A DNA stretch of 64,000 nt from Sphingobium psychrophilum (GTDB lineage: Bacteria > Pseudomonadota > Alphaproteobacteria > Sphingomonadales > Sphingomonadaceae), in contig NZ_JABBFV010000008.1 of NCBI RefSeq assembly GCF_012927105.1, positions 124,001 through 188,000 of the forward strand, in the 5' to 3' direction. Of the stretch, positions 44,393 to 51,999 are shown piece after piece. Each line of letters starts with the position of its first letter. Positions within the stretch are counted from its first letter, which is position 1. The notes under the pieces are model-generated. The model ran no database searches. It was not told where the DNA came from and was given only the letters and a program-made list of their open reading frames with translations. The position numbers and the translations under genes were made by a program.

Positions 44393-46741
44393 CTAAAACT
44401 TCACCGTCCCCGTTACAAACACCTGCCGCGGATTGCCATAAAAGGCCGTCAGCGTCCCCTCCCTGCCCAGCGTAGGCGTCGGGAAACCCGCGGCATTGTT
44501 GACGATCGCACCTGTCGTCGCATTGGCCGCGACGAAGGTATAGCCCGACGTCTTATATTCCTTGTCCAGCAGGTTCTTGCCATGCAGCCCCAGCGTCCAG
44601 CGATCGTCGGGCGCGGTATAGACGATGCTCGCGTCCCACAGCGCAAAGCCCTTCTGGTCGATATAGGGGTTGGGAATTTCGAACTGATAGACTTTGCTAC
44701 GCCACGACACCGTGCTGCCCAGATACAGGCTGCCCGCCCCCACCGGCGCGGTATAGCCCAGCGTGCCGCTCGCGGTCCATTTGGGCGTATTCTGCACCTC
44801 GCGATTGGCTGCCACATCGGTCGGCACGCCACCGATATTGCTGATATATTCGCGATATTCCGCGTCGATATAGCCGATCGCGGTGGACAGGTTCAGCCGG
44901 TCACCACCGGTCAGCATGTCACGGCCCAGCCGCGCATTGCTCTCGAACTCCAGCCCCTTGAACCGCGCCTTGCCCGCATTGGACACGACGCCGCAGAAGG
45001 AGGGGATGCCGCCGACCGAGCAGGCGACCGATCCGGGGATCTGCACATCCTTATAATTGGCATAGAAGCCCGCGACCGCCACATACAGCGCGCCGTCCAT
45101 GAAATTGCCCTTATAGCCGACTTCATAGCTGTCGACGCTTTCCGGACGGAAGCTCAGGAACGCGGCGATCTCGCTGTCCTGGCGGATGCCGTCGCTGTTG
45201 AGGTCGGGGGCGTTGACGCCCACGCCGCGCGGGTCGAAACCGCCGCCCTTGAAGCCCTGCGCATAGCTGGCATAGAGATTATGGTCGGGCGTCGGCTTGT
45301 AGCTGACCGACACGCGCGGGGTGAATTTCCTATATTCGCGCTCCCCGTTGAAATTGGTGCCGGGCGCGCCGAACGCCACCCCAGCGCCGCCAAACAAGGG
45401 CGACCCGCCACCCAGATAATTTTGCCGCAATATGTCGGCCCGCCGCTTGTCCCAGGTATAACGACCGCCCGCGGAAATGCTCAATTGCTGCGAAATGTCG
45501 AAGGTGAAGTCGCCGAACACCGCATAGGTTTCGGTATCGACATCGGCCTGGGTATAGGCGGTTAGGCCGGGAACGGTGGTGAACAGCCGCACGTCGAACG
45601 CCGTGTCGGCCTTGGCATCCAGATAGTAGAAGCCGACCATGCCGTGCAGCGGCCCCTGGTCGTAAAGCAGCTGAAATTCCTGGCTCAACTGCTCGTTGAA
45701 GTAGAAGGCCGGCACATCGACATCGACCGCGGGCAGCGCGTCGAAATCGATCGGCGACGCGCTGTCATCCTTGCGCCACGCGCTGATCGACCGCAGCGTC
45801 ACCGCGTCGGACAGTTCCGCCGTGATATTCATCGAAAGCCCGTAGGATTTCACATATTGCTTGGGGTCGGACAGCCCGCCGCGTGTGTCGAAAACGTCGT
45901 CCAGCACCGGCGCGCCGGATAGTTGGCCGGGGATCAGGCGATGGCCGCCGCGCGCGCTGCTATCATCCTTGGTATAGTCGCCGGTGATGCGCATCAGCAC
46001 CGGCTGGCCATAGCCGCCCATTTCGAACGTGGCCCGCCCGGCCCAGACATCCTTGTTGTAATTCTCGTCCCCGGTGGTGAGGTTGTCGCCAAAGCCGCCA
46101 CGCGACAGCCGGGCGAACGCGCCGCCGACGCGGATCAGGTCGCCGATCGGGGCAGAGGCGCTGATGATGCCATCGGCTTGGTCATAGGTGCCATAGCTGC
46201 CCTTGATCTTCAGCGCGAAGTCCTGCGGCAGCATCTTGGTCACATATTTCACTGCGCCGCCGATCGTATTGCGGCCATAGAGCGTCCCCTGCGGCCCGCG
46301 CAGCACCTCGATCCGCTCGACATCGTAAATGTCCAGAATCGCGCCCTGCGGCCGGTTCAGATACACATCGTCCAGATAGATGCCCACGCCCTGTTCGAAG
46401 CCGGACACCGGGTCCTGCTGCCCCACGCCGCGGATGAAGGCGGTCAGCGTCGAATTGGTGCCGCGCGACGCTTCCAGCGTGGTGTTGGGCGTCACATTCG
46501 CCAGATCGGTGATATCGATCGCCCCGCCGCGCTCCAGCGCTTCGCCGGAAAAGGCGCTGACCGCGATCGGCACGCTCACCAGCGTCTCCTCCCGCCGCCG
46601 GGCGGTCACGATGATCGCCCCCTCATCCTGCTCGACGGTGGCGCCCTGCGGCACCTGCTGGGCCAGCGCCGGCAGCGCGGCCACGCCGCTCCACGCGGCG
46701 GAGGCAAGGGCGATGGCGCGAATGCTGTGATGGGCCTTCAT
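44393..46741 (-). CDS. TonB-dependent outer-membrane receptor
   Basis: A 782-residue receptor. It has a signal peptide (IALASAAWSGVAALPALAQ), a TonB-box-like segment (EGAIIVTARRREETL), a plug domain with VERIEVLRGPQGTLYGRNTIGGAV, and a long beta-barrel ending in Phe (VTGTVKF). It imports a bulky ligand across the outer membrane with TonB energy; the ligand is unknown. AGGAGAGGAA lies well placed before the ATG at 46741. It is divergent from the TetR regulator, which probably controls it together with the MFS gene. Confidence 0.94.
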   Translation of the reverse strand: MKAHHSIRAIALASAAWSGVAALPALAQQVPQGATVEQDEGAIIVTARRREETLVSVPIAVSAFSGEALERGGAIDITDLANVTPNTTLEASRGTNSTLTAFIRGVGQQDPVSGFEQGVGIYLDDVYLNRPQGAILDIYDVERIEVLRGPQGTLYGRNTIGGAVKYVTKMLPQDFALKIKGSYGTYDQADGIISASAPIGDLIRVGGAFARLSRGGFGDNLTTGDENYNKDVWAGRATFEMGGYGQPVLMRITGDYTKDDSSARGGHRLIPGQLSGAPVLDDVFDTRGGLSDPKQYVKSYGLSMNITAELSDAVTLRSISAWRKDDSASPIDFDALPAVDVDVPAFYFNEQLSQEFQLLYDQGPLHGMVGFYYLDAKADTAFDVRLFTTVPGLTAYTQADVDTETYAVFGDFTFDISQQLSISAGGRYTWDKRRADILRQNYLGGGSPLFGGAGVAFGAPGTNFNGEREYRKFTPRVSVSYKPTPDHNLYASYAQGFKGGGFDPRGVGVNAPDLNSDGIRQDSEIAAFLSFRPESVDSYEVGYKGNFMDGALYVAVAGFYANYKDVQIPGSVACSVGGIPSFCGVVSNAGKARFKGLEFESNARLGRDMLTGGDRLNLSTAIGYIDAEYREYISNIGGVPTDVAANREVQNTPKWTASGTLGYTAPVGAGSLYLGSTVSWRSKVYQFEIPNPYIDQKGFALWDASIVYTAPDDRWTLGLHGKNLLDKEYKTSGYTFVAANATTGAIVNNAAGFPTPTLGREGTLTAFYGNPRQVFVTGTVKF

Positions 46742-46809
46742 GGGCGGTTCCTCTCCTGATCGGTGCGCCCGGTTGGCGGGTCGCGATGCGTCTTGACCGA
46801 TTCGATAAT

Positions 46810-46828
46810 GAAAGTTGAACCAACTTTC
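46810..46828. promoter_or_regulatory. Palindromic operator candidate for TetR regulator
   Basis: GAAAGTTGAACCAACTTTC (46810-46828): 8-bp perfect arms around a 3-base spacer, in the 143-bp gap between the TonB receptor and the TetR gene. An extra half-site (AACTTGAAA) overlaps on the right. This is the expected shape and place of a TetR-family operator. Confidence 0.6.
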
Positions 46829-46884
46829 AACTTGAAATAGAGAGGCGCTGACGAGCGACCGTCGCTGCGGCAAAAAGAACACAG

Positions 46885-47514
46885 ATGGCAGGAGTGGTGA
46901 TGACCGGGGAAGAGGCCGCCAAGGACGACAAGACACCGCGCACCGCGCGCGGCGAACGCACCCGCCGCGCGCTATTGTCGGCGGCGGCGCAGGAATTTGG
47001 CGAAAAGGGTTTCCATGACGGCTCGATCAGCGGCATCACCCGCCGGGCGGGCTGCGCGCTGGGCAGTTTCTACACCTATTTCGATACCAAGGACGATATC
47101 TTCCGCGCGCTGGTGAACGACATGTCGGGCCAGGTGCGCGACTATGTGTCCCCCCGCATCGCCACCGCGCGCGACGGCATCGACGCCGAACGGATCGGCC
47201 TGCTCAGCTTTCTGGAGTTCGCGCGCGAACATAAGGAAATCTACCGCATCATCGACGAATCGGAATTTGTCGATGCGGCCGCCTATCGCGCCCATTATGA
47301 AAATACCGCCACCCGCATGGCCGGACGGCTCCGCGCGGCCGCGGACAAGGGCGACGTGCGCGCCGATGTGGAGGAGGTTCATGCCTGGGCGATCATGGGC
47401 ATGAACGTGTTCCTGGGGCTGCGCTTCGGCGTCTGGGACGACAGCCGCCCGGCCGAAGAGATCGCAGCGATAGCCAACGCATTGGTGGAAAAGGGGATCG
47501 GCCCACAACGCTGA
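46885..47514 (+). CDS. TetR-family transcriptional regulator
   Basis: A 209-residue repressor with an N-terminal helix-turn-helix (ERTRRALLSAAAQEFGEKGFHDGSISGITRRAGCALGSFYTYFDTKDDIFRAL) and a helical ligand-binding C-terminal half. It is divergent from the TonB receptor and the palindrome lies between them. The inducer is unknown, perhaps the ligand taken up by the receptor. Confidence 0.92.
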   Translation: MAGVVMTGEEAAKDDKTPRTARGERTRRALLSAAAQEFGEKGFHDGSISGITRRAGCALGSFYTYFDTKDDIFRALVNDMSGQVRDYVSPRIATARDGIDAERIGLLSFLEFAREHKEIYRIIDESEFVDAAAYRAHYENTATRMAGRLRAAADKGDVRADVEEVHAWAIMGMNVFLGLRFGVWDDSRPAEEIAAIANALVEKGIGPQR

Positions 47515-47635
47515 GCGACTGCCATGGCAGCCGTCCCATTCCCTGCCCGGATCGGCGCGGGGGACGCCTGCGTCCTGCAACCATCGACCGTTTCGGGATT
47601 CCTCATCCGTGGTGCAACATCATGCGAGAAGGATC

Positions 47636-48067
47636 ATGGACCTGCCCCCGCGCGCAAAGCGCTCTACCGTTTTCATGGACGCCCATGTCCATCTGGGCGA
47701 GTCGCTTGCCGCCCGCCAACTGGTTCGCATCCGCGATATTTCCGAAGGCGGCGCAAAAGTTCAGGGCCGGTCACCCGGCGTGGGGGCGCGCGTCACCATC
47801 ATGCGGGGCGCGACGGAAATCCCGGCACGGGTCGTCTGGACCACAGGCCAGCATTTCGGCGTCGCATTCGATGAACCGGCCGATGTGGAGGCGGTGTTGA
47901 AAGCCGCCACCCCGAAGTCCCCCGACAGACCGGTTTATGCCAAGGCGCTAACATCAGGCCTGACGCCGGGACCAGCACAGGTCAGGCGCACCATGCCGCG
48001 AACGCGAACGCTGCCGCCGACAAATCGGTCGACGTTCGGGTTGCGACTCGCGAGCATCGATAGCTAG
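47636..48067 (+). CDS. PilZ-domain protein
   Basis: A 143-residue protein with a PilZ domain at about 20-95: VRIRDISEGGAKVQG carries the DxSxxG motif and RAKRSTV the basic part that binds cyclic-di-GMP (here RxxR rather than the usual RxxxR spacing, so binding may differ). The last 45 residues are disordered and Arg/Pro-rich. GAAGGA precedes the ATG. It may respond to the diguanylate cyclase at 16271, but there is no direct evidence. Confidence 0.8.
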   Translation: MDLPPRAKRSTVFMDAHVHLGESLAARQLVRIRDISEGGAKVQGRSPGVGARVTIMRGATEIPARVVWTTGQHFGVAFDEPADVEAVLKAATPKSPDRPVYAKALTSGLTPGPAQVRRTMPRTRTLPPTNRSTFGLRLASIDS

Positions 48068-48221
48068 AGCGAGACGGCTTGAGCCTGTCTCAGTCCGTTT
48101 GTTGAGTAGAGGCGAAGCGAAGTCGAATAGCGTATCGAACCATCAAGCGATGCGCATCGATACGCCATTCCGACAATCTCAACGGCGGCTCACAACTGGC
48201 GGATCAAGCCGATGATCCGGC

Positions 48222-48812
48222 TCAGTTACCCCGCTGCGGCAGCACGCCCGGAGGCATCGCGCCCTGGGGCATCCCACCTTGCTGTTGCTGCATTTGCTGC
48301 TGCAACTTCATCAGTTCGGCCTTCGACTTGAAGTCGTACAGTTCGACGTCGAACACCAGCACCGAACCGGCCGGGATCGGGCCGGCCGCCTGGTCGCCAT
48401 AGCCCAACTGCGGCGGAATCCAGAGGCGATACTTGCCGCCCTTCTTCATCTTTTGCAGCCCTTCGGAGAAGCCCGGCACGACGCCGTCGATCGGCATCGG
48501 CGCCTGCGGATTCTCGTCGAACACCGTGCCGTCGAGCAGCGTGCCCTTATAACCGACCAGCGCCACGTCGGCGGGGGTCGGGTTGGCGCCGGTGCCTTCC
48601 GACAGAACCTTATATTGCAGGCCCGATTCGGTGGTCACAACGCCGTCCGCATGCGTGTTCTGCGTCAGGAACGCCGACGGCGAGGCTTCGACGCCCTGCT
48701 GGCCCGCCCAGGCGAGGCCACCAGCCGCCAGCGCGATCGCGGCGACACCGATCCAGAGGCGCGTCAACGACCCCTTGGCGATAGAACGAAGGGGTACGGC
48801 CGTCGTGGACAT
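48222..48812 (-). CDS. FKBP-type peptidyl-prolyl isomerase, membrane-anchored
   Basis: A 196-residue protein. A single N-terminal transmembrane or signal anchor (RLWIGVAAIALAAGGLAWAG) is followed by a FKBP domain (about 60-170) with VALVGYKGTLLDGTVFDENP and YRLWIPPQLGYGDQAAGPIPAGSVLVFDVELYD. It should catalyse proline isomerisation in the periplasm. The tail is Gln/Gly/Met-rich. It is on the same strand as rpsU upstream, after 88 bp. Confidence 0.92.
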   Translation of the reverse strand: MSTTAVPLRSIAKGSLTRLWIGVAAIALAAGGLAWAGQQGVEASPSAFLTQNTHADGVVTTESGLQYKVLSEGTGANPTPADVALVGYKGTLLDGTVFDENPQAPMPIDGVVPGFSEGLQKMKKGGKYRLWIPPQLGYGDQAAGPIPAGSVLVFDVELYDFKSKAELMKLQQQMQQQQGGMPQGAMPPGVLPQRGN

Positions 48813-48900
48813 GGCGCATGCTCTCGCAAATTAAGGGCAGGGTGTTCGGCAGGACACGGGGCGGCGATGGCGCATAGGCCGGGGACCGCCCCGATAGCGC

Positions 48901-49107
48901 TTACTTCGCGCCGTCGCGCTCGGCGCGCTTGCGATCCATCTTGCGGGCGCGACGCACAGCGGCAGCCTTTTCGCGGGCGCGCTTTTCCGAGGGCTTCTCG
49001 TAGTGACGACGCAGCTTCATTTCGCGATACACGCCTTCACGCTGCAACTTCTTCTTGAGTGCGCGAAGAGCCTGGTCGACATTATTGTCGCGAACGATGA
49101 TCTGCAT
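48901..49107 (-). CDS. rpsU: 30S ribosomal protein S21
   Basis: A 68-residue basic protein starting [21 protein letters not shown], the family sequence for alphaproteobacterial S21, followed by the usual Arg/Lys/Ala-rich tail. It is a small-subunit protein involved in translation initiation. The ATG at 49107 matches family starts; upstream in-frame codons are not part of it. Confidence 0.96.
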   Translation of the reverse strand: MQIIVRDNNVDQALRALKKKLQREGVYREMKLRRHYEKPSEKRAREKAAAVRRARKMDRKRAERDGAK

Positions 49108-49332
49108 AAGTCCGTTAATCTCCAATCGAAAACGAGCGGTTCGCCGGGATTTTCACGTCTTTCCCGACGGGCCGACCGAATAGCAAAGCCAATGAGTCGT
49201 CGCAGGTCGCCCTACGCCATGTGGGCGGCGCCCTATCAGCAGAGTCGCGTAAACTCAACCCTAAAGCCTTCATACTCGACAAGCCGAGCATGCGGGCGGA
49301 TAGTGGCGGCATAAAAATAGTGGAGGATCGCC

Positions 49333-50091
49333 ATGGCTACAGCCGCCAAACACCCCGATATGCCCGCCGCCGAATGGGCGGCGCGCCAGCAGCTTGCCGC
49401 CTGCTACCGTATCTTCGATCATATGGGCTGGTCGGAACTGATCTACAACCATATTACGCTGCGCGTACCGGACGAAAACGGCGCTTTTCTCATCAATCCC
49501 TTTGGCCTGGGCTATGATGAGGTGACCGCCTCCAACCTCGTCAAGATCGACATAGACGGTCAGGTGCTGGACGGCAGTCCCTATCCCGTCAACCGTGCGG
49601 GCTTCACCCAGCATAGCGTGTTTCATCGGCATTTGCCCGACGCGCATTGCATCATTCATACGCACACGACCGCGGGCATGGCGGTCAGCGCCTGCGCAGA
49701 GGGGCTGAAACCGATCAGCTTCTACGCCGCCGCCTTCATCGGGCGAATCGCCTATCATGACTTTGAAGGCATCACGATTCGCGCCGACGAAGGCGAGCGG
49801 CTGATCGCCAATCTGGGCGACCGTCGCGTCATGCTGTTGCGCAATCATGGAACGCTGGTGATGGCGGGCAGCCTGCCCGAAGCCTTCCTGACCCACTGGC
49901 TGTTGCAACGCGCCTGCGAGATCCAGGTCGCGGCGGGCGCGGCGGGCACGCCGATCGACATTCCCGCGGATGTGATCGCAGTGCATCAGCGCGACCTGAG
50001 CGCCGTGCAATTGCCGGTCGGGCCGGGCGTGCCCGATTTCCAGACGATGGTGCGGCGAATCGACCGGATCGATCCGAGTTGGAGGGACTGA
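49333..50091 (+). CDS. Class II aldolase/adducin-family protein
   Basis: A 252-residue protein of the class II aldolase/adducin fold. The zinc-binding histidines are in IIHTHTTAGMAVSA (HxH, about residue 112) and LLRNHGTLVMAG (third His), and LIYNHITLRVP is the N-terminal signature. Family members include fuculose-1-phosphate aldolase, but this adducin-like branch has no fixed substrate. It stands alone; a 225-bp gap separates it from rpsU and holds both promoters. Confidence 0.9.
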   Translation: MATAAKHPDMPAAEWAARQQLAACYRIFDHMGWSELIYNHITLRVPDENGAFLINPFGLGYDEVTASNLVKIDIDGQVLDGSPYPVNRAGFTQHSVFHRHLPDAHCIIHTHTTAGMAVSACAEGLKPISFYAAAFIGRIAYHDFEGITIRADEGERLIANLGDRRVMLLRNHGTLVMAGSLPEAFLTHWLLQRACEIQVAAGAAGTPIDIPADVIAVHQRDLSAVQLPVGPGVPDFQTMVRRIDRIDPSWRD

Positions 50092-50112
50092 GGCAATAAA
50101 CCTGTAACAGGC

Positions 50113-50198
50113 CCGTTCGCCATGAGCCTGTCGAAGGGCTGTTCTTTCCTTCTCACGCTGGAAGAAGGACGGGGCTTCGACAGGCTCAGCCCGAACGG
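50113..50198. repeat. Hairpin repeat beyond TIR gene
   Basis: Arms 50113-50136 and 50175-50198 (CGACAGGCTCAGCCCGAACG type) pair imperfectly. It is the same broad family as 9100 and 22418, and lies between the aldolase-like gene and the TIR gene stop, which converge on it. Confidence 0.75.
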
Positions 50199-50217
50199 AG
50201 GAGGGTGAACTCGATTT

Positions 50218-51153
50218 TCACGGCCGCGGGCAGCTTTCGCCTTCCGCCACCATGCGCCGCACCTCCTGCGCGGCGACCTGGGCCAGCCAGGCGCGGCGCT
50301 CCGCCTTGTCGGCGTTCCGCTCCGCCAGCGCGCGCGCGGCCTGCGCCGCGTTGCGCTGCTGCACCGCCATGCGGGCATAGGTGAAGGCAGCGATAGACAG
50401 GCCGCTCAGCACGACGATCAGCAGCAGGGCGGCTGCGGAGAGGGCGGCGGCGATTCGCCGGCTGCGGCGCTGGTCGCGGCGATAGAGCGCGGCATAGGGC
50501 GCGCCGAGCAGGCCCGCGATCAGCTTGAGCTTGACGATATGGCGCTCATTCTTTTGCAGGTCGGGCGCCAACGGTTCGAGCGGCTGGCTGCGATCCAGTT
50601 CACCCGCTGCGTCCAGCGCGAAGAGCAAGGGCGCGGGAAAACAGTCGGTTTCCGGATCGCCGGGCACGCCAGCGGCGATCAGCGCAAAGACCGGGGCACC
50701 CGGATTGCAGCGCTTGAACGATCGGATTTCCTTGTCGACCCAGACCGATCGGGCCGCGCTGGGCGAGCAGATGACGATCAGCGCGTCGGACCGGGCGAGC
50801 GCTCCCTGCAATTTGGGGCCAAGTTCGGCGGCCCCCGCCAGTTCATCCTCATCGCGGAAGATCGGGCGCAACCGCGCGGGGATCGGGCCGCGATCGCCCG
50901 CCGTCCCCACCAGCGCGCCGGGCACGCGATAATTTTCGATTGCGCGGTGCAGCCAGCGCGCGACCTTCATGTCGGCATGGCTGTAGCTGATGAAGGCGGC
51001 ATAGCGTCCCTCGCCCCCGACCGCACCGACCAGCGCCGACAATTGCTTGTGGGCATAACCCGCCAGTTCCGCGCCGCCCGCAAGCACTGGCTTTCCCACC
51101 GCTGCGGCAGTATCCACAGGGGACGAGAATATCTTACCGAAAGGGTTGGACAT
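50218..51153 (-). CDS. TIR-domain protein with transmembrane segment
   Basis: A 311-residue protein. A 48-residue leader precedes the TIR domain (about 49-190), which starts YAAFISYSHADMKVARWL. The putative NADase glutamate is Glu142 in SARSVWVDKE-type context (S136-x-W138-x-x-x-E142), matching active bacterial TIRs. A transmembrane helix (234-258) is followed by only about 50 residues of charged coiled coil, where related proteins usually carry long WD40 or TPR repeats, so this may be truncated. Without a signal peptide the TIR should be cytoplasmic. It is divergent from the secreted protein at 51152, with touching starts. Confidence 0.85.
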   Translation of the reverse strand: MSNPFGKIFSSPVDTAAAVGKPVLAGGAELAGYAHKQLSALVGAVGGEGRYAAFISYSHADMKVARWLHRAIENYRVPGALVGTAGDRGPIPARLRPIFRDEDELAGAAELGPKLQGALARSDALIVICSPSAARSVWVDKEIRSFKRCNPGAPVFALIAAGVPGDPETDCFPAPLLFALDAAGELDRSQPLEPLAPDLQKNERHIVKLKLIAGLLGAPYAALYRRDQRRSRRIAAALSAAALLLIVVLSGLSIAAFTYARMAVQQRNAAQAARALAERNADKAERRAWLAQVAAQEVRRMVAEGESCPRP

Positions 51154-51838
51154 GATGGGGAAATTCCTGATCGCGGGTGTGGCGATGATGGCGCTTTATA
51201 GTCCCGTCGCTGCGCAGGAGACGGTTCCGACGCCAGCCACTCCTCCGCCGGTCGCTTCTCCAGTCACGCCCCCCGGCCCGCCCGCCGATCCCTTCGCCCA
51301 GGCGATCGCCGCGCGTCAGGTCGCCGACTTCGCCCGGCGCGAGCGTGATCCCCATGCGATGCTGACCGCCGCCCGGATGCTGCAACAGGTGCCGATGGCC
51401 GATGGCGCGACCCCGGCGCAGGGCGACGCCGCTTTCTCCCCCGACGCGCTGTTTACCGAGGCAAAGGCGCTGGCGCGTGACGACCAGGCGCTGCTCTTGC
51501 AAATTCGGCTGGCGCAGTCGGCGGCGGGGCGCGGCGTGCTCGCCTCCGCCTTTGGCAAGGGGCTGGTGCGGCGCGTGCAGGACGTCAATCCGCGCAACGC
51601 CTATCGCTTCAACGTCACCGCCAAGGGCGGCGAGCCGCTGCGCATCGGCGCGATCGGCGATATCGGCACCAACATGTATATCCGCCTGCTCGATGCGTCG
51701 GGCCGGCAGATCTGCCTGGACGACAATGCCGATTATGCCCCGGTCTGCGCCGTCACGCCGCGCGCGTCGGGCCAATATCGGGTCGATATCGGCAATAAAA
51801 GCGCCGCCAAAAGCCGGACCGTGATCCTGAGCAACTAG
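51152..51838 (+). CDS. Secreted beta-domain protein beside TIR gene
   Basis: A 228-residue protein with a signal peptide (FLIAGVAMMALYSPVAAQ), a Pro-rich linker (TPATPPPVASPVTPPGPP), a helical middle part and a C-terminal domain (about 140-228: YRFNVTAKGGEPLRIGAIGD ... SGQYRVDIGN) that resembles a pre-peptidase C-terminal or Ig-like beta-sandwich. I cannot name the family. AAGGG lies six bases before ATG 51152; ATG 51155 is also possible. The start overlaps the TIR start codon by two bases, so the two promoters must lie inside each other's gene. Its TAG stop is completed by the MITE-like element. Confidence 0.75.
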   Translation: MMGKFLIAGVAMMALYSPVAAQETVPTPATPPPVASPVTPPGPPADPFAQAIAARQVADFARRERDPHAMLTAARMLQQVPMADGATPAQGDAAFSPDALFTEAKALARDDQALLLQIRLAQSAAGRGVLASAFGKGLVRRVQDVNPRNAYRFNVTAKGGEPLRIGAIGDIGTNMYIRLLDASGRQICLDDNADYAPVCAVTPRASGQYRVDIGNKSAAKSRTVILSN

Positions 51839-51981
51839 GACCAATCGACATTCAGCCCTGACGGCCTGCAAATGGCGATTTTCCGCGCTTCCGGTGCTCA
51901 CGTACTTTAAGTACGCTGCGCTCCGGGTCACGAAAAACCACCATTTTCGGCTCGTCATCTTCTGAATGTCGATCGGTCCTA
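51836..51981 (+). mobile_element. MITE-like element, copy 2
   Basis: A 146-bp non-coding element with TA at both ends and 19-20-bp terminal inverted repeats (TAGGACCAATCGACATTCAG at the left; complement with one mismatch at 51962-51981). The inner part includes the palindrome GTACTTTAAGTAC. It aligns nearly without gaps to copy 1 at 33533. The left TA plus first base G form the stop of the preceding gene. Confidence 0.8.
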
Positions 51982-51999
51982 AGACGCGCGGCGGCATGG

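Noticed and set aside
49108..49332. tRNA or other RNA gene in the rpsU-aldolase gap
   Set aside because: I could find no cloverleaf or terminator; the gap is of ordinary size for two divergent promoters.
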